A stretch of 19,790 nucleotides of DNA from DATDDB01 sp035260545 (GTDB taxonomy: Bacteria > Pseudomonadota > Gammaproteobacteria > Burkholderiales > Gallionellaceae). The notes below the pieces were generated by a model, which searched no databases, was not told the DNA's origin, and worked only from the letters and a program-made list of their open reading frames with translations. The stretch lies in assembly GCA_035260545.1 (NCBI GenBank), contig DATFUZ010000009.1:1-19790 (forward strand), read 5' to 3'. Positions 8,310-16,004 of the stretch are shown here, one piece after another. A program made the position numbers and the translations under genes. Position 1 is the stretch's first letter. Each line of letters starts with the position of its first letter.

Positions 8310-8390
8310 GGCGACGGCATCGAACGGGTTGAAAAGGGGCAAGTTTACATGGACTGTAGCGCCGCCCAGAAGCCCTTTTTTAGGAATGCA

Positions 8391-8456
8391 CGAAACCGGG
8401 ACGCGGCCGTTTACGGCTGCGCCCCGGTTTCGCCCGCGTGCCGCCAGGGCACGCGG
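8391..8456. terminator. two adjacent strong hairpins after the RND/DUF2892 operon
   Basis: Two inverted repeats lie between the DUF2892 stop and pglL. The larger (8391-8432) has 19-base arms starting CGAAACCGGG and ending CCCGGTTTCG, a TTTA loop, one A-C mismatch and one G-T pair. The smaller (8434-8456) is a perfect 9-base stem (CCGCGTGCC / GGCACGCGG) with a 5-base loop, one base away. Neither is followed by a clear U-tract on either strand, so they may end transcription inefficiently, stabilise the operon's 3' end, or belong to a repeat family. Terminator is the likeliest reading from position. Confidence 0.55.
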
Positions 8457-8471
8457 CTCAGCGTGCCGGAA

Positions 8472-8684
8472 TCAGCAGCAGCCGCCCTTGACGCCGAACT
8501 TGCCGAGTATGGTGTTCAGCGGGCAGAGGCGGGTGAAGCCGCTCTGGAACAGGTTCAGGCCCACAAACGCGGTGAAGAACAGGAAGTACGAATTGACGAA
8601 CAGGGGGCTGCCTTTCGCGCCCAGCGCCAGGGACGCCATCACGAAAAATCCAGCCACAATCCGCACGATACGCTCTTGAGTCAT
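8472..8684 (-). CDS. DUF2892-family small membrane protein with C-terminal cysteine pair
   Basis: A 70-residue protein with two hydrophobic segments (about residues 6-24 and 30-48), matching the YgaP-type DUF2892 transmembrane hairpin. Family-like stretches are RIVRIVAGFFVMASLALG, FLFFTAFVGLNLFQSGFTRLC and PLNTILGKFGVK. It ends in GGCC, giving three cysteines in the last third. A clear AGGAG lies about 7 bases before the ATG at 8684. It follows the RND pump gene by 35 bases on the same strand, so it is probably the last gene of that operon. DUF2892 modules are known fused to rhodanese in E. coli YgaP and near sulfide-responsive ArsR regulators. A role in sulfur handling is inference; no biochemical function can be read from the sequence. 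Confidence 0.85.
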   Translation of the reverse strand: MTQERIVRIVAGFFVMASLALGAKGSPLFVNSYFLFFTAFVGLNLFQSGFTRLCPLNTILGKFGVKGGCC

Positions 8685-8719
8685 TGCTACTCTCCTAAAT
8701 TAAAACAAACAACTGCCGC

Positions 8720-11700
8720 TTACGGATACTTCTTGTATAACGCGGCATAGTACAACACCGGGATCACCACCAGCGTCAGCAAGGTGGAAACGAAGATGCC
8801 GAAAATCAAGGCGATGGCCAGGCCCTGGAAGATAGGGTCGCTGAGGATGAAGAACGCCCCCAGCATCGCAGCCAGCCCGGTCAGCAGGATGGGCTTGGCG
8901 CGCGCGCTGGCCGCCGCGATCACCGCATGCTGCAGGTCGATGCCGTCGCGCAATTGCTGGTTGACGAAATCCACCAGCAGGATCGAGTTGCGCACGATGA
9001 TACCCGCAAGCGCGATCATTCCGATCATCGAGGTCGCCGTGAACTGCGCCCCCAGCAGGGCGTGGCCCGGCATCACGCCGATGACGGTCAGCGGAATCGG
9101 CGCCATGATGATGAGCGGCACCAGATAGCTCTTGAACTGCGCCACCACCAGCAGGTAGATCAGCACCAGCCCGACGGCATAGGCCAGGCCCATGTCGCGG
9201 AAGGTCTCGTAGGTGACCTTCCACTCGCCATCCCAGCGCACGGAATAACCGGCATAAGGATCGGACGGCTGGCTGAAGAAGTAGGTGCGCAGCGTGCCGC
9301 CCTCGGGCAGCTTCATGCCGCTGATCCGCGAATCGATCTTGAACATCCCGTACAGCGGGCTGTCCAGCTTGCCGGCCATGTCGCCAGTGACGTAAACCAC
9401 GGGCATCAGGTCCTTGTGATAGATCGCCTGGTCGCGCTGACCGGAAACGACCTGCACCAGATCCGACAAGGGAATGAGCGTGCCGTCGCGCGCGCGCACC
9501 CGGAGCTTGAGCACGTCGTCGATGCGGCTGCGCTGCGCCACCGGCAGGGAAAGATGCAGCGGCGGCGCATACTTCGCGGTGGCGTCATGCAGCGACGTGA
9601 CATCCAGACCAGACAGCGCGACCTGTACCGTGTCCACGATGTCGCGCTGGGCAACACCCACCATCGCCGCCTTGCTCTGCAGCACGTGCAAGGTCAGCTT
9701 GGGCGCATCCTCGCCCACGGTGTCGTCTATGCCGACGATGTCCGGGGTCTTGGCGAATGCCGTTTTGACCAGGCCGGCCACGCGGCGTGCGCCGTTATAG
9801 TCGGGGCCGTAGATCTCCGCGACGATGGGGGACAACACCGGCGGACCGGGCGGCACTTCCACCACCTTGACTTTGGCGCCCCACTTCGCGGCAATCTTCT
9901 GCAGCGGCGCCAGCACGCTGTCGGCGATTTCGTGGCTGGTGCGGCTGCGGTCGTGCTTGTCCAGCAGGTTCACCTGCAGGTCGCCCTGCTCGGGCTTGGA
10001 ACGCAGATAGTACTGGCGCACCAGGCCGTTGAAGTTGATGGGCGAAGCCGTTCCCGCGTACCCCTCGTAGTCGGTCACTTCGGGTACGGTGGAGAGATAA
10101 GCACCCATGTCGTGCAGTGCGGCGGCGGTTTCTTCCAGTGCCGTGCCGCTCGGCATGTCCACGATCACCTGGAACTCGGACTTGTTGTCGAACGGCAGCA
10201 TTTTCAGCACCACCAGCTTGACCAGCACCAGCGAGACGGCCAGCAGCAGGCCCACGCCGATGGCAATCCACAGCTTGCGCCGCATTGGCTTGCCATGCGC
10301 GCCGTTGAGGAAGGGCGACAGCCGCGTGCGGAAGAATGTCGCCAGCTTGGTGTCGCGCTCGTCCTTCACGTGCGCGTGATGCGCGGCGGAGAACTTGAGC
10401 GCCAGCCACGGCGTGATGACGAAGGCCACGGCCAGCGAGATCAGCATGCCCATGGAGGCGTTGATCGGGATCGGGCTCATGTACGGGCCCATCAGGCCGC
10501 TGACGAAGGCCATCGGCAGCAGGGCGGCGATCACGGTCAGGGTGGCCAGGATGGTCGGACTGCCGACCTCATCCACCGCTTCGGGGATGATCTCGGACAA
10601 CGCCTGATGCTGGGCGAGCTCGCGCCTTCGGTGGATGTTTTCCACCACCACGATGGCGTCGTCCACCAGGATGCCGATGGAGAAAATCAGCGCGAACAGC
10701 GACACGCGGTTGAGCGTGAAGCCCCAGGCCCAGGAGGCGAACAGCGTCACCGCCAGGGTGAGCAGCACGGCGGAGCCCACAATGAATGCTTCGCGCCGGC
10801 CGAGCGCCAGCCAAACCAGCAGCACCACGGCGGACGTGGCGAAGATCAGCTTGTGGATCAGCTTCATCGCCTTGTCTTCTGCCGTCACGCCATAGTCGCG
10901 CGTTACGGTGACATGGACGTCGGCGGGAATTACACTATTCTTCAGCTCATTGATGCGCGCGCTCAGTTCGCGCGTCACATCCACGGCATTGACGCCGGGC
11001 TTCTTGCTGATCTCCAGCGTCACCGCGCTGAATTCGCCCTTGGCCTTGATGTCCTTTTCCTTGGCGGCAGGCCCCGTGCCCAGCCACACGTAGCTGGAGG
11101 GCTGATCCGTGCCGTCCTGCACCTGGGCCACGTCGCGCAGATAGACCGGCTTGCCGTTGAACACGCCGATCACCAGTTGCGCGACATCGTTGGCATTGGT
11201 GAGAAACTGGCCGGTCTGCACCTGGATGACGCGGTTTCCCTGCACCAGGTTGCCGGAATTTGCCGAGACATTGGATGCCTGCAGTGCGCCGGCCACGTCT
11301 TCCACGGTGAGCTGGTAGGCATTCAGCGCCTCGGGCACCAGTTGCACGCGCACCATGCGCGGCGTGCCGCCGACGGTGTTCACCTCGCGCGTGCCCGGCA
11401 CGCGCTTGAGTTCGGCCTCGATGGCATGCGCCACCTGGGTAAGGGCCAGGCCGCTCGCGGCCGGCTTGTCGCGCCACAGGGTGAAAGCCATCACCGGCAC
11501 ATCGTCGATGCCCTTGGCCTTGATGATGGGCTTCATCACGCCCAGCGTCGGCGGCAGCCAGTCGGCGTGTGAGTTGATCACGTCGTAGAGTTTGACCAGG
11601 GACGGAATATGCTGCTGGCCCACCTTGAACTGCACGGTAAGGATGGACATCCCGGGCTCGGACACGGAATACACGTGATCAACCCCGGAGATCTGCGACA

Positions 11701-11923
11701 GCACCTGCTCCGCGGGGGTGGATACGGTGTTGGCCACGTCCTCTGCCGATGCGCCCGGATAGGCGATCATCACATTGGCCATGGTCACGTTGATCTGCGG
11801 CTCTTCCTCGCGCGGCGTGACCGCAATGGCGAAGACCGCAAGCAATACCGCCACCAGCGCCAGCAGTGGCGTCATCTGCGAATGCAGGAAGATTCTGGCG
11901 ATGCGCCCGGAGATACCCATCAT
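8720..11923 (-). CDS. RND-family efflux transporter, inner-membrane permease (AcrB-like)
   Basis: Proton-driven inner-membrane pump of 1067 residues, normal RND length. The order is the classical duplicated one: an N-terminal helix (ALVAVLLAVFAIAV), a first periplasmic loop with AYPGASAEDVANTVSTPAEQ, a helical bundle with the proton-relay motif SIGILVDDAIVVVENIHRR (Asp-Asp), a second periplasmic loop from about 560 to 860, and a second bundle with LAGIIVRNSILLVDF. The last has Arg where AcrB has the relay Lys940. The DD pair and the lack of heavy-metal-pump signatures suggest organic or sulfur-compound export rather than CusA-type metal export; substrate is unknown. Its ATG overlaps the adaptor stop (ATGATGG context), showing coupling. 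No outer-membrane channel gene is next to it. The 881-residue open frame on the other strand is a shadow. Confidence 0.95.
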   Translation of the reverse strand: MMGISGRIARIFLHSQMTPLLALVAVLLAVFAIAVTPREEEPQINVTMANVMIAYPGASAEDVANTVSTPAEQVLSQISGVDHVYSVSEPGMSILTVQFKVGQQHIPSLVKLYDVINSHADWLPPTLGVMKPIIKAKGIDDVPVMAFTLWRDKPAASGLALTQVAHAIEAELKRVPGTREVNTVGGTPRMVRVQLVPEALNAYQLTVEDVAGALQASNVSANSGNLVQGNRVIQVQTGQFLTNANDVAQLVIGVFNGKPVYLRDVAQVQDGTDQPSSYVWLGTGPAAKEKDIKAKGEFSAVTLEISKKPGVNAVDVTRELSARINELKNSVIPADVHVTVTRDYGVTAEDKAMKLIHKLIFATSAVVLLVWLALGRREAFIVGSAVLLTLAVTLFASWAWGFTLNRVSLFALIFSIGILVDDAIVVVENIHRRRELAQHQALSEIIPEAVDEVGSPTILATLTVIAALLPMAFVSGLMGPYMSPIPINASMGMLISLAVAFVITPWLALKFSAAHHAHVKDERDTKLATFFRTRLSPFLNGAHGKPMRRKLWIAIGVGLLLAVSLVLVKLVVLKMLPFDNKSEFQVIVDMPSGTALEETAAALHDMGAYLSTVPEVTDYEGYAGTASPINFNGLVRQYYLRSKPEQGDLQVNLLDKHDRSRTSHEIADSVLAPLQKIAAKWGAKVKVVEVPPGPPVLSPIVAEIYGPDYNGARRVAGLVKTAFAKTPDIVGIDDTVGEDAPKLTLHVLQSKAAMVGVAQRDIVDTVQVALSGLDVTSLHDATAKYAPPLHLSLPVAQRSRIDDVLKLRVRARDGTLIPLSDLVQVVSGQRDQAIYHKDLMPVVYVTGDMAGKLDSPLYGMFKIDSRISGMKLPEGGTLRTYFFSQPSDPYAGYSVRWDGEWKVTYETFRDMGLAYAVGLVLIYLLVVAQFKSYLVPLIIMAPIPLTVIGVMPGHALLGAQFTATSMIGMIALAGIIVRNSILLVDFVNQQLRDGIDLQHAVIAAASARAKPILLTGLAAMLGAFFILSDPIFQGLAIALIFGIFVSTLLTLVVIPVLYYAALYKKYP

Positions 11924-12963
11924 TTGTTCTGCTCCGCCTCGACCATGCCGGCCTTCACGGCATCCACGGCCACGGTCTCGCCCGGATTCAGGCCCGCCGC
12001 CACCTCGATCTCATTGTGACCGTTGGGCTCGCCCAAGCGCACCTGGCGGAGTTCCAGCCGGCCCTTGTCCCCCACCACATACACGGCCACCACCTCGCCG
12101 CGATGCAGCACCGCGCTGGTCGGCACCAGGAGCTTCTTGGTCTTGCCCACAGTAAAGTAAGCACGCACAAACATGCCGGGGTAGACACCTGCTTCGTTTG
12201 CAGACAGATTGATGCGCACCTGGGTGCTGTGGGTGCGCGGGTCGGCAATCGGCTGCACCGTGACCGACTTGGCTTCGGTCCAGCGGTCAAGGGAGGGCAG
12301 CTCGATGGAAACGTCCGGGTGCTTGCCGATGGCGGCCAGTTTGTACTGGGGGATGCTCACGATCACGCGCATCTGGGTGGGATCAAAGCCGACCATCAGC
12401 GGCGTACCCACATTGACCATCTCGCCCACTTCCACCAGGCGCTGGGCAACCAGACCGCTGTAGGGCGCGATCACGTCGGTATAGCCCTTTGCGATGCGGG
12501 ATTGTCCGGCGCCGGCCTCGCTGGCCGCGGCGCGCGCAAGGGCGACCTGATAATCGGCCTGCGCCTTGTCGAGCGCGGACTGGCTGATGAATTTCTGCGC
12601 GAACAGCTGGCGCGAGCGTTCATAGTTGGACTTGGCTTCCTGCAGCGCGGCCTGGGCCTGCATGACCTGCGCCTGGGCGCCGGAAAGCGCCTGGGCGGCT
12701 TCGCGCTGGTCGATGCGCACGATCACCTGGCCCTTCTTGACCGTGTCGCCCACATCGAACAGGATCTGTTTTACCCGGCCGCTGATTTGCGCGGATACGG
12801 TGGATTGGCGGGTCGCCTCGACCACGCCCTCGACACTGTAGGTGTCGGGAACCTCGCGATATTGCACCTTGACGGTAGCCAGCGCACCCGCAGCCCGGGC
12901 CGCGGGCACAGTACCAACCGCTGCCAGCACTGCTGCCAGCATCAAAAACATGCGTATTTTCAT
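11920..12963 (-). CDS. RND efflux periplasmic adaptor subunit (HlyD/AcrA family)
   Basis: Periplasmic membrane-fusion protein of 347 residues linking the RND pump to an outer-membrane channel. It starts with a signal peptide (MKIRMFLMLAAVLAAVG, likely cleaved after AARA) and has no lipobox cysteine, so it is not a lipoprotein. Next come the first half of the lipoyl domain (STVSAQISGRVKQILFDVGD), an Ala/Gln-rich alpha-hairpin (about 90-160), the second lipoyl half (DVIAPYSGLVAQRLVEVGE), a beta-barrel, and a membrane-proximal domain ending near PGETVAVDAVKAGMVEAEQ. I chose the ATG at 12963; a GTG three codons upstream shares the frame. The stop overlaps the pump's start by 4 bases. A promoter and dyad lie just upstream. 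Confidence 0.94.
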   Translation of the reverse strand: MKIRMFLMLAAVLAAVGTVPAARAAGALATVKVQYREVPDTYSVEGVVEATRQSTVSAQISGRVKQILFDVGDTVKKGQVIVRIDQREAAQALSGAQAQVMQAQAALQEAKSNYERSRQLFAQKFISQSALDKAQADYQVALARAAASEAGAGQSRIAKGYTDVIAPYSGLVAQRLVEVGEMVNVGTPLMVGFDPTQMRVIVSIPQYKLAAIGKHPDVSIELPSLDRWTEAKSVTVQPIADPRTHSTQVRINLSANEAGVYPGMFVRAYFTVGKTKKLLVPTSAVLHRGEVVAVYVVGDKGRLELRQVRLGEPNGHNEIEVAAGLNPGETVAVDAVKAGMVEAEQNK

Positions 12964-12990
12964 AGACCTCACCCATCCACAGAAGTTGAT

Positions 12991-13012
12991 GCATATTAGA
13001 ATATGCTAATAT
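12991..13012. promoter_or_regulatory. AT-rich dyad, probable ArsR-family operator of the RND operon
   Basis: Two nested symmetries are visible. Bases 12993-13012 are ATATTAG-AATATG-CTAATAT, with perfect 7-base arms; bases 12991-13006 are GCATATT-AG-AATATGC, also perfect. The element covers the predicted -10 and part of the spacer of the operon promoter and stands out as AT-rich against GC-rich surroundings. Known ArsR/SmtB repressors, including sulfide-responsive BigR/YgaV types, use AT-rich palindromes over promoters. The assignment to that family is inference; no ArsR gene is in the window. Confidence 0.6.
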
Positions 13013-13026
13013 ATGGATTAAGTCAA
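12998..13026 (-). promoter_or_regulatory. sigma70-type promoter of the adaptor-RND-DUF2892 operon
   Basis: On the minus strand a -35 TTGACT (13026-13021) is followed after exactly 17 bases by TATTCT (13003-12998), a 4-of-6 match to the -10 consensus. Transcription would begin near 12990, leaving a leader of about 27 bases before the adaptor ATG. The -10 lies inside the palindrome, so a bound repressor would block it. Confidence 0.6.
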
Positions 13027-13039
13027 GTATTACGCCTGT

Positions 13040-13546
13040 CTAACTTCCGTGGCTCTTAATCCACGCCTTTTCCTGCTCTTGCGCCTGCTGCAACTGGCTG
13101 GCCGACATGACGTTCTCCAGCGCCGCTTTCTTGCGTAAGGCCTGCTCGTCCCCCGATTGGGCGCTAAGACCGTACCAGACATGGGCCTGCACGATATCCT
13201 TGGGCACGCCCTGGCCGCGCTCATACATGCCGCCCAGGGTGTATTGGGCGCCCTCGCTGCCCTTCTCCGCGGCCGCGCGTTCCAGCTTCAGCGCCTGGGC
13301 GTCATCCTGCTTGACGCCGGTGCCGGCCAGGTACATTTCGCCCAGGAAGAACTGGGCGCGGGCATTGCCCCGGTCCGCCAGAAGCTGAAAACCGCGCGCC
13401 GCGGTGGCGAAATCCTTGCGGTAATATGCCGCTTCCGCGGCCTTCAGCACAGCCTGCTCCTTGTCCGCCGTGCTATTGCTGCCGCAGCCCGCGACCATGC
13501 CGGACAGGACCAACACCATGATTGAGATCGTCAGTTTACGCGCCAT
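13040..13546 (-). CDS. Sel1-repeat (SLR) lipoprotein
   Basis: Predicted lipoprotein of 168 residues. The signal peptide (MARKLTISIMVLVLSGMVAGC) ends in a VAGC lipobox with the lipidated Cys at residue 21. About residues 35-135 hold roughly three Sel1-like repeats: the AARGFQLLADRGNARAQFFL unit, LGEMYLAGTGVKQDDAQAL, then LGGMYERGQGVPKDIVQAH ending in WYGLSAQSGDEQA. A charged Gln/Glu-rich helix closes the protein. Sel1 repeats are protein-protein scaffolds; the partner is unknown. The start at 13546 follows a weak GGGGA. Although on the same strand as the RND operon, its stop is just 14 bases from that operon's -35, with no terminator visible, so read-through into the efflux genes is possible. 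Confidence 0.85.
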   Translation of the reverse strand: MARKLTISIMVLVLSGMVAGCGSNSTADKEQAVLKAAEAAYYRKDFATAARGFQLLADRGNARAQFFLGEMYLAGTGVKQDDAQALKLERAAAEKGSEGAQYTLGGMYERGQGVPKDIVQAHVWYGLSAQSGDEQALRKKAALENVMSASQLQQAQEQEKAWIKSHGS

Positions 13547-13708
13547 TCAGCCATTCCCCATGTTCCATGTTTGACCGTCACTGCGCGATGTACAGGCGGC
13601 CCTTGATGCAGCCCCGCTATTCACCCGGCGGCGGCAACTTGCGCGCAGAGCACCAGCACCCAGAATACGCCCAGCCCCTCCACGTCTACCTTCCCGGGCG
13701 GAAAATCC

Positions 13709-15151
13709 TCAGCCCGCAAGCATGGCCAGCCCCCATGCTACGCCGAATCCGGTGACCTCGCTGGTCACGATGCCGAGGCCCCCTTCACAGCGGCTGGCGG
13801 ACAGATCCATATGCAGCCAGGGGATGTCGTGTTCCAGAAAGCGCCTGAGGAAACGGGTCGCCAGAATGTGGTCGGCGTCTCCGGCCAGGCTGCATTGCTT
13901 GATGTCGGCGACTTTGGAATCGAGGTCGGCCTCGTAATCCGCGTCCATCGGGAACGCGCACACCCGCTCGCCGGTTTCGCGCCCGGTCGCCACAGCGCGC
14001 TCAACCAGGGCCTCGCGCGTGCCGAATATGCCGGAGTAGCGCGCGCCCAACGCCGTGGCCATGCTGCCGGTAAGCGTGGCGAAATCCATCATCATGTCCG
14101 GCTTCGCGCGCGAGGCCAGGGTAAGCGTATCCGCCAGCACCATGCGCCCCTCGGCGTCGGTATGTATGATCTCGATGGTGGTGCCGTTGAGCGCCTTGAC
14201 CACATCGTTCTGCTTGTAAGCCTTGGGGCTGATGTGGTTCTGCGCCAGGGCCAGCCAGCAGTCGATGTTGACCGGCAGCTTCTGCTCGCTCGCGGCGAGC
14301 AGGATGCCGAGCGCGACGGCCGAGCCGTTCATATCCTCATGCATGTTGTGCATGAAGCGCGAAGGCTTGAGATTGTGGCCGCCGGTGTCGAAGCAGATGC
14401 CCTTGCCGACCAGGGCTACGGTCTTTTTCGCCTTGGGATGGCGGTAGCTCAGGTGCACGATGGCCGCGTCTTCCGGATCGCTGCCCTGGGCGACGGCGAC
14501 GAATGCCCCGGCGCCCATCCGGCGCAGCGCCTTCATGTCGAATTCTTCATGCTTCCAGCGATGCTCGCGCGCCAGTCTTTTCGCCCGTGCGCGGTAGGCG
14601 GCCGGCGTCAGCTCGTTCGGCGGCAGCGCAGTCAGTTCGCGGCACAGCAAGCTGCCCATGGCCTGCGCCTTGAGTGCATCGAAGCCCTTGCGTTCGGCGA
14701 CGCCAAACAGGCTGATCTTGCGCAGCGGCCGGCGTTCGTCTGCCTTCTTGTGCAACGGCAACAGCGTGCCGTTCACCCACACGCCATACACCGCCAGCTC
14801 GGCGGCGCGGCGGCGCGCCGGCTCGCCGCCCAGCACGATGATGTCCAGAGCGGATGGATATTCCGCCAGCAGCGGCGCGAGCGCCTGACGCACCTGCACC
14901 TGCTGCGCGAAGGTATCCGCGGCGGGGTCCAGCATGGCCCAGGAAACGAGCGCACCATCCGGCGCATTTGCGCTCACCGGCGATTTCGCCAGCGCCTCCG
15001 GTTTCAGGGCCCGGCGCTTGAGGACGGCGGCCAGCAGCTCCGCGTGCGGCGCATCCCTGGGCACCGTCCTCGCCTTGGGCAGCATGATGAGCACGTGCGC
15101 GGCTGCGGGTTTCGCGGGCACGGTTTTGGAGACAACAAGTTGTGCTAGCAT
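13709..15151 (-). CDS. M17-family leucyl aminopeptidase
   Basis: Cytosolic dinuclear-metal aminopeptidase of 480 residues that removes N-terminal amino acids. The C-terminal catalytic domain is complete: VGKGICFDTGG gives Lys250 and Asp255, HEDMNGSAVA gives Asp273, and TDAEGRMVLAD gives Asp332, Glu334 and Arg336. Their spacing is identical to that in E. coli PepA, whose numbers are each 20 higher. The N-terminal domain (to about 170) is poorly conserved. Small departures from PepA near the site (GHNLKPS, and His before TDAEGR) suggest a side branch of the family, so I give no pepA symbol. The ATG at 15151 has GAGG 5 bases before it. The gene is divergent from thyA across 58 bases. Confidence 0.92.
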   Translation of the reverse strand: MLAQLVVSKTVPAKPAAAHVLIMLPKARTVPRDAPHAELLAAVLKRRALKPEALAKSPVSANAPDGALVSWAMLDPAADTFAQQVQVRQALAPLLAEYPSALDIIVLGGEPARRRAAELAVYGVWVNGTLLPLHKKADERRPLRKISLFGVAERKGFDALKAQAMGSLLCRELTALPPNELTPAAYRARAKRLAREHRWKHEEFDMKALRRMGAGAFVAVAQGSDPEDAAIVHLSYRHPKAKKTVALVGKGICFDTGGHNLKPSRFMHNMHEDMNGSAVALGILLAASEQKLPVNIDCWLALAQNHISPKAYKQNDVVKALNGTTIEIIHTDAEGRMVLADTLTLASRAKPDMMMDFATLTGSMATALGARYSGIFGTREALVERAVATGRETGERVCAFPMDADYEADLDSKVADIKQCSLAGDADHILATRFLRRFLEHDIPWLHMDLSASRCEGGLGIVTSEVTGFGVAWGLAMLAG

Positions 15152-15181
15152 TGCATCCTCGAAAAGTGTATCAACGCCTGA

Positions 15182-15187
15182 ATTATA
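15182..15187 (-). promoter_or_regulatory. -10 element of the aminopeptidase promoter
   Basis: A perfect TATAAT is read on the minus strand (15187-15182), about 31 bases before the aminopeptidase ATG. The -35 region 17 bases further is poor, so this may be an activator-dependent or weak promoter. It lies in the 58-base region shared with thyA, for which I find no clear promoter. Confidence 0.4.
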
Positions 15188-15209
15188 CGGCCATTCGGCC
15201 CGGGAAATT

Positions 15210-16004
15210 ATGCGCGCCTATCTGGACCTCATGCAACACGTGCTCGATCATGGCACCTCCAAATCCGACCGCACCGGCACCGGCACCCTGAGCGTGTTCG
15301 GCTACCAGATGCGCTTCGACCTGGCGCAGGGCTTTCCCCTGGTCACCACCAAGAAGTGCCATCTCAAGTCCATCATCCACGAACTGCTGTGGTTCCTGCA
15401 AGGCGACACCAACATCAAATACCTCAGGGACAATGGGGTTTCGATCTGGGACGAGTGGGCCAACGAACAGGGCGAGCTGGGGCCGGTATATGGCAAGCAA
15501 TGGCGCTCATGGGCCGCGCCGGACGGGCGCAGCATAGACCAGATCCGGATCGCAGTGGACCAGATTCGCAACAACCCGGATTCGCGGCGGATCATCGTTT
15601 CTGCGTGGAACGTGGCGGATCTCGAACAGATGGCGCTCGCCCCCTGCCATGCCTTCTTCCAGTTCTACGTGGCGGACGGCAAGCTTTCCTGCCAGCTCTA
15701 TCAGCGCAGCGCGGACATTTTCCTCGGCGTGCCGTTCAACATCGCCAGCTATGCGCTGCTGACCATGATGATGGCGCAGGTGTGCGGTCTCGAGCCGGGG
15801 GACTTCGTGCACACCTTCGGCGATGCACACATCTATTCCAATCACATGAACCAGGTGCGCGAGCAGTTGTCGCGCACGCCGCGCGCGCTGCCGGCCATGC
15901 GCATCAATCCTGCCGTCACCGACATTTTCGGATTCAAGTACGAGGATTTCACGCTGGAGGGCTACGACCCGTATCCGGCGATCAAGGCGCCGGTCGCGGT
16001 ATGA
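15210..16004 (+). CDS. thyA: thymidylate synthase
   Basis: Cytosolic enzyme that methylates dUMP to dTMP with methylenetetrahydrofolate, producing dihydrofolate. The 264-residue product is exactly E. coli ThyA length and aligns throughout. It has RTGTGTLSVFGYQMRFDL, HELLWFLQGDTNIKYL, WDEWA, GPVYGKQWR, the DSRRIIVSAWN phosphate-binding stretch and the catalytic APCHAFFQFY with Cys146, then QLYQRSADIFLGVPFNIASY. The frame is open far upstream, but the ATG at 15210 matches the family start and has a GGGA site nearby. Its stop overlaps the folA start (ATGA), pairing the enzyme that makes dihydrofolate with the one that recycles it. Confidence 0.98.
   Translation: MRAYLDLMQHVLDHGTSKSDRTGTGTLSVFGYQMRFDLAQGFPLVTTKKCHLKSIIHELLWFLQGDTNIKYLRDNGVSIWDEWANEQGELGPVYGKQWRSWAAPDGRSIDQIRIAVDQIRNNPDSRRIIVSAWNVADLEQMALAPCHAFFQFYVADGKLSCQLYQRSADIFLGVPFNIASYALLTMMMAQVCGLEPGDFVHTFGDAHIYSNHMNQVREQLSRTPRALPAMRINPAVTDIFGFKYEDFTLEGYDPYPAIKAPVAV

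Noticed and set aside
8373..8382. Run of six T after CCC as a plus-strand terminator
   Set aside because: No stem precedes the run, and no plus-strand gene reads into it.
8927..11572. 881-residue open frame on the plus strand
   Set aside because: It lies antisense within the RND pump gene, is His/Gln/Arg-rich with no family motifs, and arises from the codon bias of GC-rich DNA.
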